NCBI GenBank assembly: GCA_041627895.1 | Contig: JBFKQC010000021.1 | Span: 1 to 51,681, forward strand | Direction of reading: 5' to 3' | DNA: 51,681 nucleotides | Source: JBFKQC01 sp041627895 | GTDB taxonomy: Bacteria; Pseudomonadota; Alphaproteobacteria; Rhodobacterales; Rhodobacteraceae | Shown: one piece after another, positions 33,607 through 41,599 of the stretch | Layout of the letters: each line of letters starts with the position of its first letter | Position numbering within the stretch: the stretch's first letter is position 1 | The notes under the pieces: model-generated | Database searches by the model: none | What the model was told of the DNA's origin: nothing | Seen by the model: the letters and a program-made list of their open reading frames with translations, nothing else | Made by a program: the position numbers and the translations under genes

Positions 33607-35163
33607 CTAGCCTCCGTTGCGCCGGTAAAGCCGCACCAGCGCGCGGCGCACCTCCTCGAGCCGCTGATAGCGTTCGTCGATCATCGCCACGCGGGCCGGG
33701 TCGGGGTCGTAGACCGGCCCGTCGCGGCCGTTGATCCCGGCCGCCGCGGCCCAGACGTCGCGCGCCCAGCCCAGCGACGGCGCCGCCATCGCGGCGGCCC
33801 CCAGCACCCCCGACATCCGGGTGTCGCCGACGCGGATCTGGCGGTGCAGCGCGTCCGCCAGCGCCTGCGCCAGATGCGGGTTCGCCGCGGCGCCGCCCAC
33901 CAGCGGGATCGCGCCGGTGGTGACCGCGCCGCGCTCTGCCGCGACCTTCGAGAACGCCCAGCGGGTGTTCAGCGCCACGCCTTCGATCACGCTGCGCTTG
34001 ACCGCGTTCAGGTCGTGACGCAGCGCAAGGCCGTAAAACGCCGCGCGCAGCCGTTCCTCGTCGACCGGCACGCGCTCGCCCGCCAGCCAGGGCAGGAAGA
34101 ACGGATCGTCCGGCTGCGGCTCTCCGAACCCGGTATAGAACTGTTCGAGCCCTTCCTCGGCGTCGCGCTGGCGCGGGTCGAAGCCCTCGGCCAGCCAGGC
34201 AAGCGCGGCGCCCGCGCTTTCCTGGGTCGCGATCAGCAGCGGGCGGAAGCCCACCGACGAGGTGATCGTCGCGTAGGAATGCGCGACCGACAGCACCCGG
34301 CGGTCGAAGAACCCGGCGACCCAGCTCGACGTCGACATGCAGATATGCAGCGCGCCGGGCTCGGTCGCGCCAGAGCCGATCGCGGTGCAGCTGACATCCC
34401 CGCCGCCCGCCAGCACCGGCGTTTCCGCGCGCAGGCCAAGCTGGCTCGCCGCCGCCTGGGTCAGCCCGCCCACCACCGCGCCGCCGTCGACGATCCGCGG
34501 CAGCTTGTCCAGCGGGATCCCCAGCCTGCCGGCCAGCGCCGGCGACCAGCCCTCGCGGCCGCGCCTTGTGTCCATCAGCCAGGTCAGGTTGGCGCTGTCG
34601 GCGGTGGTCGCCACCTCGCCCGTGGCGCGGTGGATCAGCCAGTCCTTGACGTCCATCAGCCAGGCGGTGCGGTCCCAGGTCTCGGGCTCGTTCTCTCTGA
34701 TCCACAGCATCTTGCCGGTCGGGTCCATGCCGTTATGCGACGGCGCGCCGTTCGCCACCGGCAGCCAGCGCAGCAGCTTGCCGACGCCGTAGCCCGCGAT
34801 CCGCGGCCAGCCGCCCAGCACGCGCTGCATCAGGGGCGCCGAGCGCTTGTCGAGCCAGACCAGCGACGGGCGCAGCGCCGCGCCGCGCCGGTCGGCGCAG
34901 ACCAGGCCGCACATCTGCGCGCAGAACACCACCGCGCCCACGCGCCGGTCGAGTTCCGGCACCTCTGCGGCAAGCCGCGCGATGCCGCGCGCAAGCGCGC
35001 TCCACCAGTCCTCGGGCGCCTGCTCTGCCCGGCTCGGGCCCGGCAGGTGCAGCGGATAGGGCTCGGTCGTCGAGGCGACGAGCACCAGCCCCTCGGCCAC
35101 CGCCCCGACCTTGACGCCGGAGGTGCCGAAATCGGCCGCAAGGATCAGATCGCCGCTTGCCAT
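33607..35163 (-). CDS. FGGY-family carbohydrate/polyol kinase (xylulokinase-like)
   Basis: This 518-residue cytoplasmic sugar or polyol kinase has the actin-like phosphate-1 motif AADFGTSGVKVG at residues 8-19, a FGGY middle (SLVWLDKRS, then WDRTAWLMDVKDWLIHRATGE) and adenosine-site segments GGAAANPHLAQALAD and DTRMSGVLGAAAMA. ATG 35163 is preferred over an upstream start because it begins just before the conserved first strand. No pentose isomerase or sugar transporter lies nearby, as expected for catabolic xylulokinase. Instead it is coupled to a CDP-alcohol phosphatidyltransferase gene. It may make a phosphorylated head group for that enzyme. The true substrate is unknown. Confidence 0.85.
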   Translation of the reverse strand: MASGDLILAADFGTSGVKVGAVAEGLVLVASTTEPYPLHLPGPSRAEQAPEDWWSALARGIARLAAEVPELDRRVGAVVFCAQMCGLVCADRRGAALRPSLVWLDKRSAPLMQRVLGGWPRIAGYGVGKLLRWLPVANGAPSHNGMDPTGKMLWIRENEPETWDRTAWLMDVKDWLIHRATGEVATTADSANLTWLMDTRRGREGWSPALAGRLGIPLDKLPRIVDGGAVVGGLTQAAASQLGLRAETPVLAGGGDVSCTAIGSGATEPGALHICMSTSSWVAGFFDRRVLSVAHSYATITSSVGFRPLLIATQESAGAALAWLAEGFDPRQRDAEEGLEQFYTGFGEPQPDDPFFLPWLAGERVPVDEERLRAAFYGLALRHDLNAVKRSVIEGVALNTRWAFSKVAAERGAVTTGAIPLVGGAAANPHLAQALADALHRQIRVGDTRMSGVLGAAAMAAPSLGWARDVWAAAAGINGRDGPVYDPDPARVAMIDERYQRLEEVRRALVRLYRRNGG

Positions 35164-35269
35164 GTGCCGTGGGGTCCCGTTCCGCCTGCGCGGGTCACAT
35201 CTGCCGAAGCCTCCCGGGAAAGGCAAGGCGCCCTTGCAATCCGCGGCGGCGGCACCGATAGGGGCAGGC

Positions 35270-36238
35270 ATGGCAGGCGCGGCGGAACCGACGGATGTGG
35301 TCTATACCTGGGTCGACGACACCTGGCCCGGCTATCTGGACGCGCTGAACGCCCATGCCGGAGACCGGCGCGACACCAACCCGAACCGCACGCGCGACAA
35401 CCTCGACCTGATCCGGTATTCGCTGCGCTCGCTGGCCCGGCATCTGCCCTGGGTCCGCCGCATCTATCTGTTCACCGCCCGCCCGCAGGTGCCGCCCTGG
35501 CTGGATGCAGCCCACCCGAAACTCCGTCTCGTGCACCACGACCAGGTGATCGCGGCCGACAATCTGCCGACGTTTTCCAGCTTTGCCATCGCCAGCCACC
35601 TGCACCGGCTGCCCGGTGTTTCGCGGCGGTTCCTCTATTTCGAAGATGACATGATGGCCAATTCGCCGCGGCTCTGGCAGGCGCTCTGCGATCCAGACGG
35701 ACGGCCGGTGGTCAACACAAGGCGCGCCTGGATCCTGCCGCGCGACAAGCTGAACCCGGCGACCTCGTCGCCCTGGAACCTGGCGATGGCCAATGCCGAC
35801 GCGGCGCTATCGGCACGGTTCGGCGCCAGGGCGCGGCGGCACGTGATGCACGGGCCGCAGCTTTGGGACCGCGACACCGCCGCGGCGGCCGAGGCCGAGT
35901 TCCCCGCGCTGTTCGCCGCCACCCGACGCGCGCGGTTCCGCAGCGCCGACGGCGTGCCGCCCGAGGTGTTCCTGGCGCATTACGCGGTCGAGACCGGCCG
36001 CGCGCGGCTGGCGGCGCCGGCCGCGGCGCGCCGCGCCGAGGGCTATGTCTCGCTGGAGAACCTGCTGCCCTGGACCTGGGCGCAGCTTGCGCTGCTCGAT
36101 CTGCGCCGGCCGCTGTCGATCACCATGAACGACAGCTTCGGCGGCCGGCCGAACGCCCGGGTCGAGGCGCTGGTGCGGCGCTGGCTGCAGGCCCGGTTCC
36201 CCGATCCCGCCCCCTGGGAGCGGCCGCGCGCGGATTGA
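35270..36238 (+). CDS. Stealth-family phosphotransferase (capsule/GlcNAc-1-phosphotransferase-like)
   Basis: This 322-residue protein carries the conserved regions of Stealth proteins. CR1 is DVVYTWVDD (residues 9-17), and CR2 is NLDLIRYSLRSLARHLPWVRRIYLFT with FLYFEDDMM (121-129). CR3 is ARRHVMHGPQLWDRD with VFLAHYAVE, and CR4 is SITMNDSF near the C-terminus. Stealth enzymes transfer sugar-1-phosphate from a nucleotide sugar, in bacteria usually for capsules or phosphoglycans. No capsule export or synthesis genes surround it. The start shares a 106-base divergent promoter region with the kinase/CDP-alcohol transferase pair, and ATG 35270 follows GGGGCAGG. It may add a sugar phosphate to the product of that pair, as inference. 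Confidence 0.8.
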   Translation: MAGAAEPTDVVYTWVDDTWPGYLDALNAHAGDRRDTNPNRTRDNLDLIRYSLRSLARHLPWVRRIYLFTARPQVPPWLDAAHPKLRLVHHDQVIAADNLPTFSSFAIASHLHRLPGVSRRFLYFEDDMMANSPRLWQALCDPDGRPVVNTRRAWILPRDKLNPATSSPWNLAMANADAALSARFGARARRHVMHGPQLWDRDTAAAAEAEFPALFAATRRARFRSADGVPPEVFLAHYAVETGRARLAAPAAARRAEGYVSLENLLPWTWAQLALLDLRRPLSITMNDSFGGRPNARVEALVRRWLQARFPDPAPWERPRAD

Positions 36239-36305
36239 CGCGCCCGGGTTTTCCTTCGCGCCGCGCGCCGCTATCCTCGGCGCCGCACCAAGGACCGGAG
36301 CGGAC

Positions 36306-37412
36306 ATGGATCAATCGCCCAGCCAGTTGCCCTCGGGCGGCCGCAAGGTCGGCATCTCGCCGCAGGCCCGGCGGCACAACGACATGCGCCGCGCGGCGGT
36401 CGCGGCGCATCCCGAGCTCAAGGCGCTGTCCGGGTCGGACTGGCGCACGGTCCTGGCGCTGCCGGCGATCCTGGCGGCGCATTGGGGCATGGCCTGGGCG
36501 GTCAGCGCGGCGCCGATCTGGGTGATCTTCCTCGCCGCCTTCTTCTGGGGGCAGATCGCGATTCACGCCGCGGGCTCGCTGGTGCACGAAACCGCGCACA
36601 GGCTGGTGTTTCGCGCCGAACGGCCCAAGCTGCTGTTCGACATCGGGCTGGAATGGATTCTCGGCAGCTACGCCAAGCAGCTGACCTACCAGCACGAACA
36701 CATCACCAGCCACCATCCCTATATCGGCGACTACGAACGCGACTACGAGCACGAGGATATCTGCGCCTTCCAGTCGCGGATGCGGCTGCGCCACGACAAT
36801 CCGCGCGTGCAGCGGGCGCTCACCGTCTTCACGCTTTTCCTGCACGCGCTGCCGCTGGGGTTCCTGATCGGCGACGAGGTGCTGCCGCGGCTGAACGCCT
36901 GGGTTACGGGACGGCCGCAGAAGGACCCCGAACGGCATGTCGAGGCGACCCGGCCGCCCGCCTGGCAGGTGCGGCTGTTCATCGCCGTGTCGCTGACCTC
37001 GAACCTCGCGCTGCTGGCGCTCTTCGGGCCCTGGGCGCTGCTCTACCACCTCTGGGCGCTCAGCCTGTTCCTCGGCAAGTTCGGCATCTGGAACCTCGGC
37101 CAGTCGCTCAGCGAACACGAGGGCACCGACGACGCCGCGCCCAGCCGGTCGACCTATGGCTGGATCAACTGGCCCTTGTTCAACACCGGCTATCACAACG
37201 AGCACCACACCTTTCCCAATGTCGCCTGGACCCGGCTGCCGGTGCTGACCAGGACCGCGCCCGAGGTGTTCCACAAGCGGGCCGGGAAAAGCTATTTCGG
37301 CTACTGGCTGGACCACGTGCGCGGCGATTTCACCGCCAGCCGCAAGACGCCACTGCACGATCAGGACATGACCCGGCGCTGTGCGGGCGGGGCGCCCGGC
37401 GGCGCGGCCTGA
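36306..37412 (+). CDS. Membrane fatty acid desaturase, sphingolipid delta-4 desaturase (DES1)-like
   Basis: This 368-residue integral membrane di-iron enzyme has three histidine boxes: HETAH (94-98), HEHITSHH (130-137) and GYHNEHH (295-301). The last continues as TFPNVAW, much like NVGYHNEHHDFPN in DES1 dihydroceramide desaturases. The N-terminal stretch ARRHNDMRRAAVAAHPELKAL also parallels the RRKEILAKYPEIK start of DES1. At least four hydrophobic helices separate the boxes. Such a protein would desaturate or hydroxylate a long-chain base or acyl chain at the membrane. It follows the Stealth gene by 67 bases on the same strand and may be co-transcribed. No serine palmitoyltransferase is in the window, so ceramide production is not shown. 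Confidence 0.8.
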   Translation: MDQSPSQLPSGGRKVGISPQARRHNDMRRAAVAAHPELKALSGSDWRTVLALPAILAAHWGMAWAVSAAPIWVIFLAAFFWGQIAIHAAGSLVHETAHRLVFRAERPKLLFDIGLEWILGSYAKQLTYQHEHITSHHPYIGDYERDYEHEDICAFQSRMRLRHDNPRVQRALTVFTLFLHALPLGFLIGDEVLPRLNAWVTGRPQKDPERHVEATRPPAWQVRLFIAVSLTSNLALLALFGPWALLYHLWALSLFLGKFGIWNLGQSLSEHEGTDDAAPSRSTYGWINWPLFNTGYHNEHHTFPNVAWTRLPVLTRTAPEVFHKRAGKSYFGYWLDHVRGDFTASRKTPLHDQDMTRRCAGGAPGGAA

Positions 37413-37416
37413 TCCG

Positions 37417-38277
37417 TCAGCGCGCGTCGAAGGCGCCGGCGACCAGTTCGACGAAATCGCCGGGCTCGCGGATACGCGCCACGTCGTCGGCCGAAACGCG
37501 CAGGCCCCAGTTCCGCGCCATCGCCGCATAACGCGGCTGGCGGTGCGCCAGCGCCCGCGCGAAGGTCCAGCGCACGAAGGCGTCGGGGTCTACCCCGTCC
37601 GCGGCCTGCCCGGTCTCGGCCAGGTAATCCGCCCAGGCCGCGGCCAGGAATTCCGGCTGATAGCACATCGGCTTGGGCGCCTTGTCGAACCGGCGCACCA
37701 GTTCCTCGGTATGCGCCTCGGACCCCTCGATCCAGACCAGCAGCACGGTGTCGCGCAGCCGCGTCAGCACCGGGTCGCCGGGGTCGTCCGGGTCGGCCAC
37801 CTCGCAGATCGACCCGCTCGAATCGCAGATGAAGTTCGGATAGCCGTAGATGTCTTCCGCGCGCGAGATGAAATGCGCGGTGTCGCCCAGCGCGGCGATC
37901 TCGGCGGCCATGTGCTGTTCCTGCCGGTGCTGGTATTCGGCGATCTGCAATCCGCCCCTGGCCGGGTCGCCGGGCTTGCCCAGATAGGTCGACAGCGGCG
38001 CGAGATTGTTGAAGGTGATGTTCGAGCCGATATAGATCGAATCCGACATCAGCAGCTCGCGCAGGAACGGCACCTGCATCGCCTGGCGCTTGAAGTTGTC
38101 GACGATGTGCTCGCCCATGTACCGCGTGCCGATGCGGTAGTCGATCGAGTAGTGATACCAGGTGCCGCTGCCGCGCAACAGGTTCGAGACATGGGTCTTG
38201 CCCAGCCCCGACATCCCGAACAGCAGCACGCGTTTCTTCGCCGCCTCCCGCCATTCGTCCGCGCCCGCGTAGATCAT
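37417..38277 (-). CDS. P-loop NTPase of unknown function (kinase-like)
   Basis: This 286-residue protein has a clear Walker A, GMSGLGKT, at residues 21-28. YHYSIDYRIGTRYMGEHIVDNF follows in the place where small-molecule kinases bind substrate. A later VLLVWIEGSE may be the Walker B strand. There is no lid or helicase motif and I cannot name the family; related proteins are, to my memory, annotated only as ATPase in Rhodobacterales. It ends four bases past the desaturase stop, convergent with it. Length and fold suggest a soluble nucleotide-dependent kinase rather than a transporter. Confidence 0.7.
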   Translation of the reverse strand: MIYAGADEWREAAKKRVLLFGMSGLGKTHVSNLLRGSGTWYHYSIDYRIGTRYMGEHIVDNFKRQAMQVPFLRELLMSDSIYIGSNITFNNLAPLSTYLGKPGDPARGGLQIAEYQHRQEQHMAAEIAALGDTAHFISRAEDIYGYPNFICDSSGSICEVADPDDPGDPVLTRLRDTVLLVWIEGSEAHTEELVRRFDKAPKPMCYQPEFLAAAWADYLAETGQAADGVDPDAFVRWTFARALAHRQPRYAAMARNWGLRVSADDVARIREPGDFVELVAGAFDAR

Positions 38278-38386
38278 CCGCCGCCCTCGCCTGATTGCCC
38301 CGCTCTCTAGCGCGAAATCCCCCGCCGATGCCAGAGCCGACCGAAGGCGCGCCCGCCGAGCCGGGCAATGCGCGCGCCGCAGGCTC

Positions 38387-39286
38387 TCAGCCGGCGCGCG
38401 CCCGGCGGCGAAAGAGCCGCCCGTCGAGGATCAGAAGGCCCAGCGCCAGGACCGCAAAGCCGGCATAGGCGCGCGCGTCCAGCGCCTCGCCGCGGACCAT
38501 GGCGCCAAGCAGGATCGCCGTGGGCGGGATCATCAGCGTGCAAAGCAGCAGGTTGCCGCTGCCGGCCATGGCCAGCACGCGGTAATACAGCAGGTAGGCA
38601 ATCGCCGTGGCGGCGAGCGCGTAATAGGCGATGGCCAGCATCGTGTCGGCCTGCAGTGCCGCCGTCGGCGCGCCTTCCAGCCAGATCGCCGCGGGCAGCA
38701 TGACCGCGCTCGACCCGGTCAGCATCCCGGCAGCGGCGACCTCGGGCGGCAGCTGCGCCAGCCGCGCCCGCGCCCAGGCATAGCTCAGCGCGCCACCCAG
38801 CACCGCAAGCTGCGCCAGCGAGCGCAGGTCGAGCCGCGCGAGGTTCTGGATGCCGATCGCCACCGCGACACCGAGAAAGCCCAGCGTCACGCCCAGCAGT
38901 CGCCGCGCCGTCAGCCGCTCGTCGCGGAACGCCAGCGCGGCCACCAGCACGCCGAAAATCGCCGTCGCCGCGTTCAGGATCGAGGTCATCCCGGTCTCGA
39001 TATGAAGCTGCCCCCAGGCCATCAGCGAGAACGGCAGCACGTTGTTCAGAAGCCCCATCACCAGGAACGCGCCCCAGATGCGCGGCGCGCGCGGCACCGG
39101 CATTCCCGCGATCAGCACCACCGCCCAAAGCACCAGCGCCGCCCAGAACACCCGGTGCGCGACCGAGGTGACGAAACCGATCTCGTCCAGCGCGATCCGG
39201 ATCGCCAGGAACGAGCCGCCCCAGATCAGGCTCAACAGGATCAGCTCGGCCCAGGCGCGGCCGGAAAGGGTCTTTTGCGTGTCCAT
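38387..39286 (-). CDS. EamA/DMT family transporter (first copy)
   Basis: This 299-residue inner-membrane protein has ten helices in two five-helix EamA repeats, the fold of drug/metabolite exporters. The first repeat opens with LILLSLIWGGSFLAIRIALDEIG, and the second ends with AGFAVLALGLLILDG before a basic tail. The segment LSLMAWGQLHIETGMTSILNAATAIFGVL is the typical helix 3-4 region. ATG 39286 is used; GTG 39292 two codons upstream is also possible. The substrate is unknown. The gene is on the minus strand after the FadL-like gene, with a strong terminator between them, so it has its own promoter. Confidence 0.85.
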   Translation of the reverse strand: MDTQKTLSGRAWAELILLSLIWGGSFLAIRIALDEIGFVTSVAHRVFWAALVLWAVVLIAGMPVPRAPRIWGAFLVMGLLNNVLPFSLMAWGQLHIETGMTSILNAATAIFGVLVAALAFRDERLTARRLLGVTLGFLGVAVAIGIQNLARLDLRSLAQLAVLGGALSYAWARARLAQLPPEVAAAGMLTGSSAVMLPAAIWLEGAPTAALQADTMLAIAYYALAATAIAYLLYYRVLAMAGSGNLLLCTLMIPPTAILLGAMVRGEALDARAYAGFAVLALGLLILDGRLFRRRARAG

Positions 39287-39343
39287 TGCCACTGGCTAGC
39301 GCTTCGGCGCCGGATCGGCGACCCGAAAGCTGCGGCAACGCAA

Positions 39344-39368
39344 AACCCCGCCCTTGCGGGGCGGGGTT
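39344..39368 (-). terminator. Strong rho-independent terminator after the FadL-like gene
   Basis: AACCCCGCCC and GGGCGGGGTT form a perfect ten-base-pair stem with a five-base loop, followed on the minus strand by TTTTGCG. It lies 22 bases after the stop of the outer membrane protein gene. Confidence 0.85.
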
Positions 39369-39389
39369 CCGTGCGCGGATGCGTCCGCC

Positions 39390-40493
39390 TCAGAAGTTGA
39401 AGCCGGCCTTCAGGCCGAAGGCCACCGCGGTGTTGCCCGAGAAATCGCCCGCCGGAAAGCCGAAGGCCGCCGTCGTCGCATCGCCGATCCAGATGTGCTG
39501 CACGCCGGCGGTCAGGCGGAAATCGTCCTGCCGGTAGGTCACGCCCACGCCCACGGCGGACCGGCCGTCGGTGGGGGCGAGGTTCGACTTCAGCCCGCCC
39601 GTCGCCGGCTCGTGCGTGACGGTGCCGGCGATCGACCAGTTCTCGTTCAGCCGCCGCCCGACGCCCACGGTATAGGTGATCGTGTCGTCGGCGAACGACA
39701 CCAGCGGCGCCCCGACCAACCCGGTATAGGCCGCGGGCGAGATCACGAAGTCGCTCCACTGGACCCAGCGGACGCCGCCGAACAGCAGCGTGTCCTGGGC
39801 GATGCCGGTCTGGAAGTCGAGGTTGACCGACTGCGGCGTCTCGACCGTGGTGGTCGACAGCATCGCGGGGCTCGGACCGAAGGTTTCGGTCGTGGCCATG
39901 TTGTGCTCGATCTTCGAATTGTAGGTCAGCGCGACGCGCAGCGCGATGTCGGGCCGCTCGTAGGCCGCGCCGACCAGATAGCCAAAGTCATCGTCCGAAG
40001 ACGCGATGCCGCTGTAGCCGGCGACGAAGGGTATCAGCGCCGTCGCGCCGAAGGTCTGGTGCCGCACCCCGGCATGGACGCTGAAGTTCTCGCCGAAGCG
40101 GTACCGCGCGATGCCGGTCAGCGCGGTCGTGTTCAGCTTCGCGACCGAGCCGCCCGCGAAATACCCGGTGCCCGTCGGATACGTGACCGACGCGCCGTAG
40201 GGCTCGTCATAGATCAGCGCGACGTCCAGCGCGTCGGACACCGCGAATTTCAGCGCCATGCCGGCATAGCCGGCGCTGTTGACCATGTCGCCCGACGAAC
40301 TGCCGGCGACGCCCGGCGCGGGCAGAAGCTGCGTGCCCGACACGGTCGCGTTCACCGAACTGAACGAGAACTCGACGTAGTTGCCCGGCTCGAACAGCGC
40401 GCCGATCGGCTGCCCCGAACGATCGACGCCGCCGGCAAGCGCGGAACCTGCAATAAGCGCGGCAAGACCTGCCGCAGCGCAAACTCTGATCAT
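39390..40493 (-). CDS. Outer membrane protein of the OmpP1/FadL/TodX family
   Basis: This 367-residue outer-membrane beta-barrel has a signal peptide ending at ALA near residue 20. A mature part of alternating hydrophobic strands ends in a terminal Phe (LKAGFNF), as required for BamA insertion. FadL features include the N-terminal GALFEPGNYVEFSFSSVN strand and a long extracellular region. These channels admit long-chain fatty acids or hydrophobic compounds. The N-terminal NPA signature of classic FadL is absent, so the substrate may differ. A strong terminator follows. Upstream (40494-40608) there is an AT-richer promoter region with TCACATATGTGA at about 40573. Confidence 0.8.
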   Translation of the reverse strand: MIRVCAAAGLAALIAGSALAGGVDRSGQPIGALFEPGNYVEFSFSSVNATVSGTQLLPAPGVAGSSSGDMVNSAGYAGMALKFAVSDALDVALIYDEPYGASVTYPTGTGYFAGGSVAKLNTTALTGIARYRFGENFSVHAGVRHQTFGATALIPFVAGYSGIASSDDDFGYLVGAAYERPDIALRVALTYNSKIEHNMATTETFGPSPAMLSTTTVETPQSVNLDFQTGIAQDTLLFGGVRWVQWSDFVISPAAYTGLVGAPLVSFADDTITYTVGVGRRLNENWSIAGTVTHEPATGGLKSNLAPTDGRSAVGVGVTYRQDDFRLTAGVQHIWIGDATTAAFGFPAGDFSGNTAVAFGLKAGFNF

Positions 40494-40608
40494 GTCTCTT
40501 CCCCAACCATGATGCCCAGTCGGCGCACACCCTATCGGTGTGCTTCACGGCGCGTCAAATCATGACCTCACGTCACATATGTGATACTGGGCAACCGTTG
40601 CAAAGCCG

Positions 40609-41487
40609 TCACCTTGCGGCGAACCCGCGGGCCTCGGTTCTTATGTTCATGTAGTTCGCGGCGAAGATCACCGCGGCCCCCGCAAGCACCCACCATTCCA
40701 GCGGTTCGGCGTAAAAAGCCATTCCTACCAATGCGATGATCGGCAGTCTCGCGAAATCTATCGGCAGGACAACCGCAGCGGGCGCGAGGCCGAGCGCCTT
40801 TGTCATGCAGAAATGCGCCAGCAGCCCGGCCAGGCCGACCAGCGCCAGCCAGGGCAGCGACACCGCCGTCGGCAGCGCGATATCGCCGTCGTGTCCGGCG
40901 GTGATCAGCCCGAAGACGGCCTGCATCACGGTCAGGTAGAAGAGGATGCAGGTGATCGTCTCGGTCCGGGTCAGCAGCCGGGTGAAGATCGCAGAGCCGG
41001 CGAATCCGATGGCGGCGAGCCCTGCGGCCACCAGGCCTGCGCCGGGCTCGATCCCGGTGCCGGGCCGCGCCACCATCAGGATCCCGGCGAATCCGATCAG
41101 CGCCGACAGCGCGCGGATCCGCGTCAGCCGCTCGCCCAGCAGGAACGGCGCCATCAGCATCGCCCAGATCGGCGTGGTGAATTCCAGCGCGAAGACCTGT
41201 GCCAGCGGCGCCGCGGTGACCGCGAAGAACCACAGGTTCTGACCCGCGAAGTGGCAGATGTTGCGGATCGCGTGCAGATGCAGGCTGCGCCGGGTGATCT
41301 GGCCGAGCGTGCCGGCCCAGGCCGCGACGCCCACGACGATGGCGATGCCCACCAGCGAACGGTAGGTCATGATCTCGAACGTGTCGTGGATGCCGGCCAG
41401 CGCGCGCCCGGCGATCGCCATCGAAGAGAAGGACACGATGGCGCCGATCATCCAGACCGCGGCGCGCATCGGGTGGCCCTCGGTCAT
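40609..41487 (-). CDS. EamA/DMT family transporter (second copy)
   Basis: This 292-residue inner-membrane protein has ten helices in two EamA repeats. The second repeat ends with WWVLAGAAVIFAANYMNIRTEARG. LFFAVTAAPLAQVFALEFTTPIWAMLMAPFLLGERLTRIRALSALIGFAGILMVARPG covers the helix 3-5 region typical of the RhaT/RarD-like group; it is only distantly similar to the copy at 38387. The start is uncertain: ATG 41487 (taken), GTG 41490 or ATG 41469. It stands alone on the minus strand. The exported solute is unknown. Confidence 0.85.
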   Translation of the reverse strand: MTEGHPMRAAVWMIGAIVSFSSMAIAGRALAGIHDTFEIMTYRSLVGIAIVVGVAAWAGTLGQITRRSLHLHAIRNICHFAGQNLWFFAVTAAPLAQVFALEFTTPIWAMLMAPFLLGERLTRIRALSALIGFAGILMVARPGTGIEPGAGLVAAGLAAIGFAGSAIFTRLLTRTETITCILFYLTVMQAVFGLITAGHDGDIALPTAVSLPWLALVGLAGLLAHFCMTKALGLAPAAVVLPIDFARLPIIALVGMAFYAEPLEWWVLAGAAVIFAANYMNIRTEARGFAAR

Positions 41488-41599
41488 CACCGGGCGTCGC
41501 GCCCTGCTGCGGGGCGGCGGGCCGCGTCGGCGACGGGCAGGGGGCTGAGGGTCGTCATGCGCCGAGCGCTATAGCGGCGCGGCGGCGGAGGCAAGGCGC

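Noticed and set aside
33061..35649. 862-codon open frame on the plus strand opposite the kinase and CDP-alcohol transferase
   Set aside because: The translation is repetitive Arg/Gln/Pro with no domain, while the opposite strand has complete kinase and transferase motifs.
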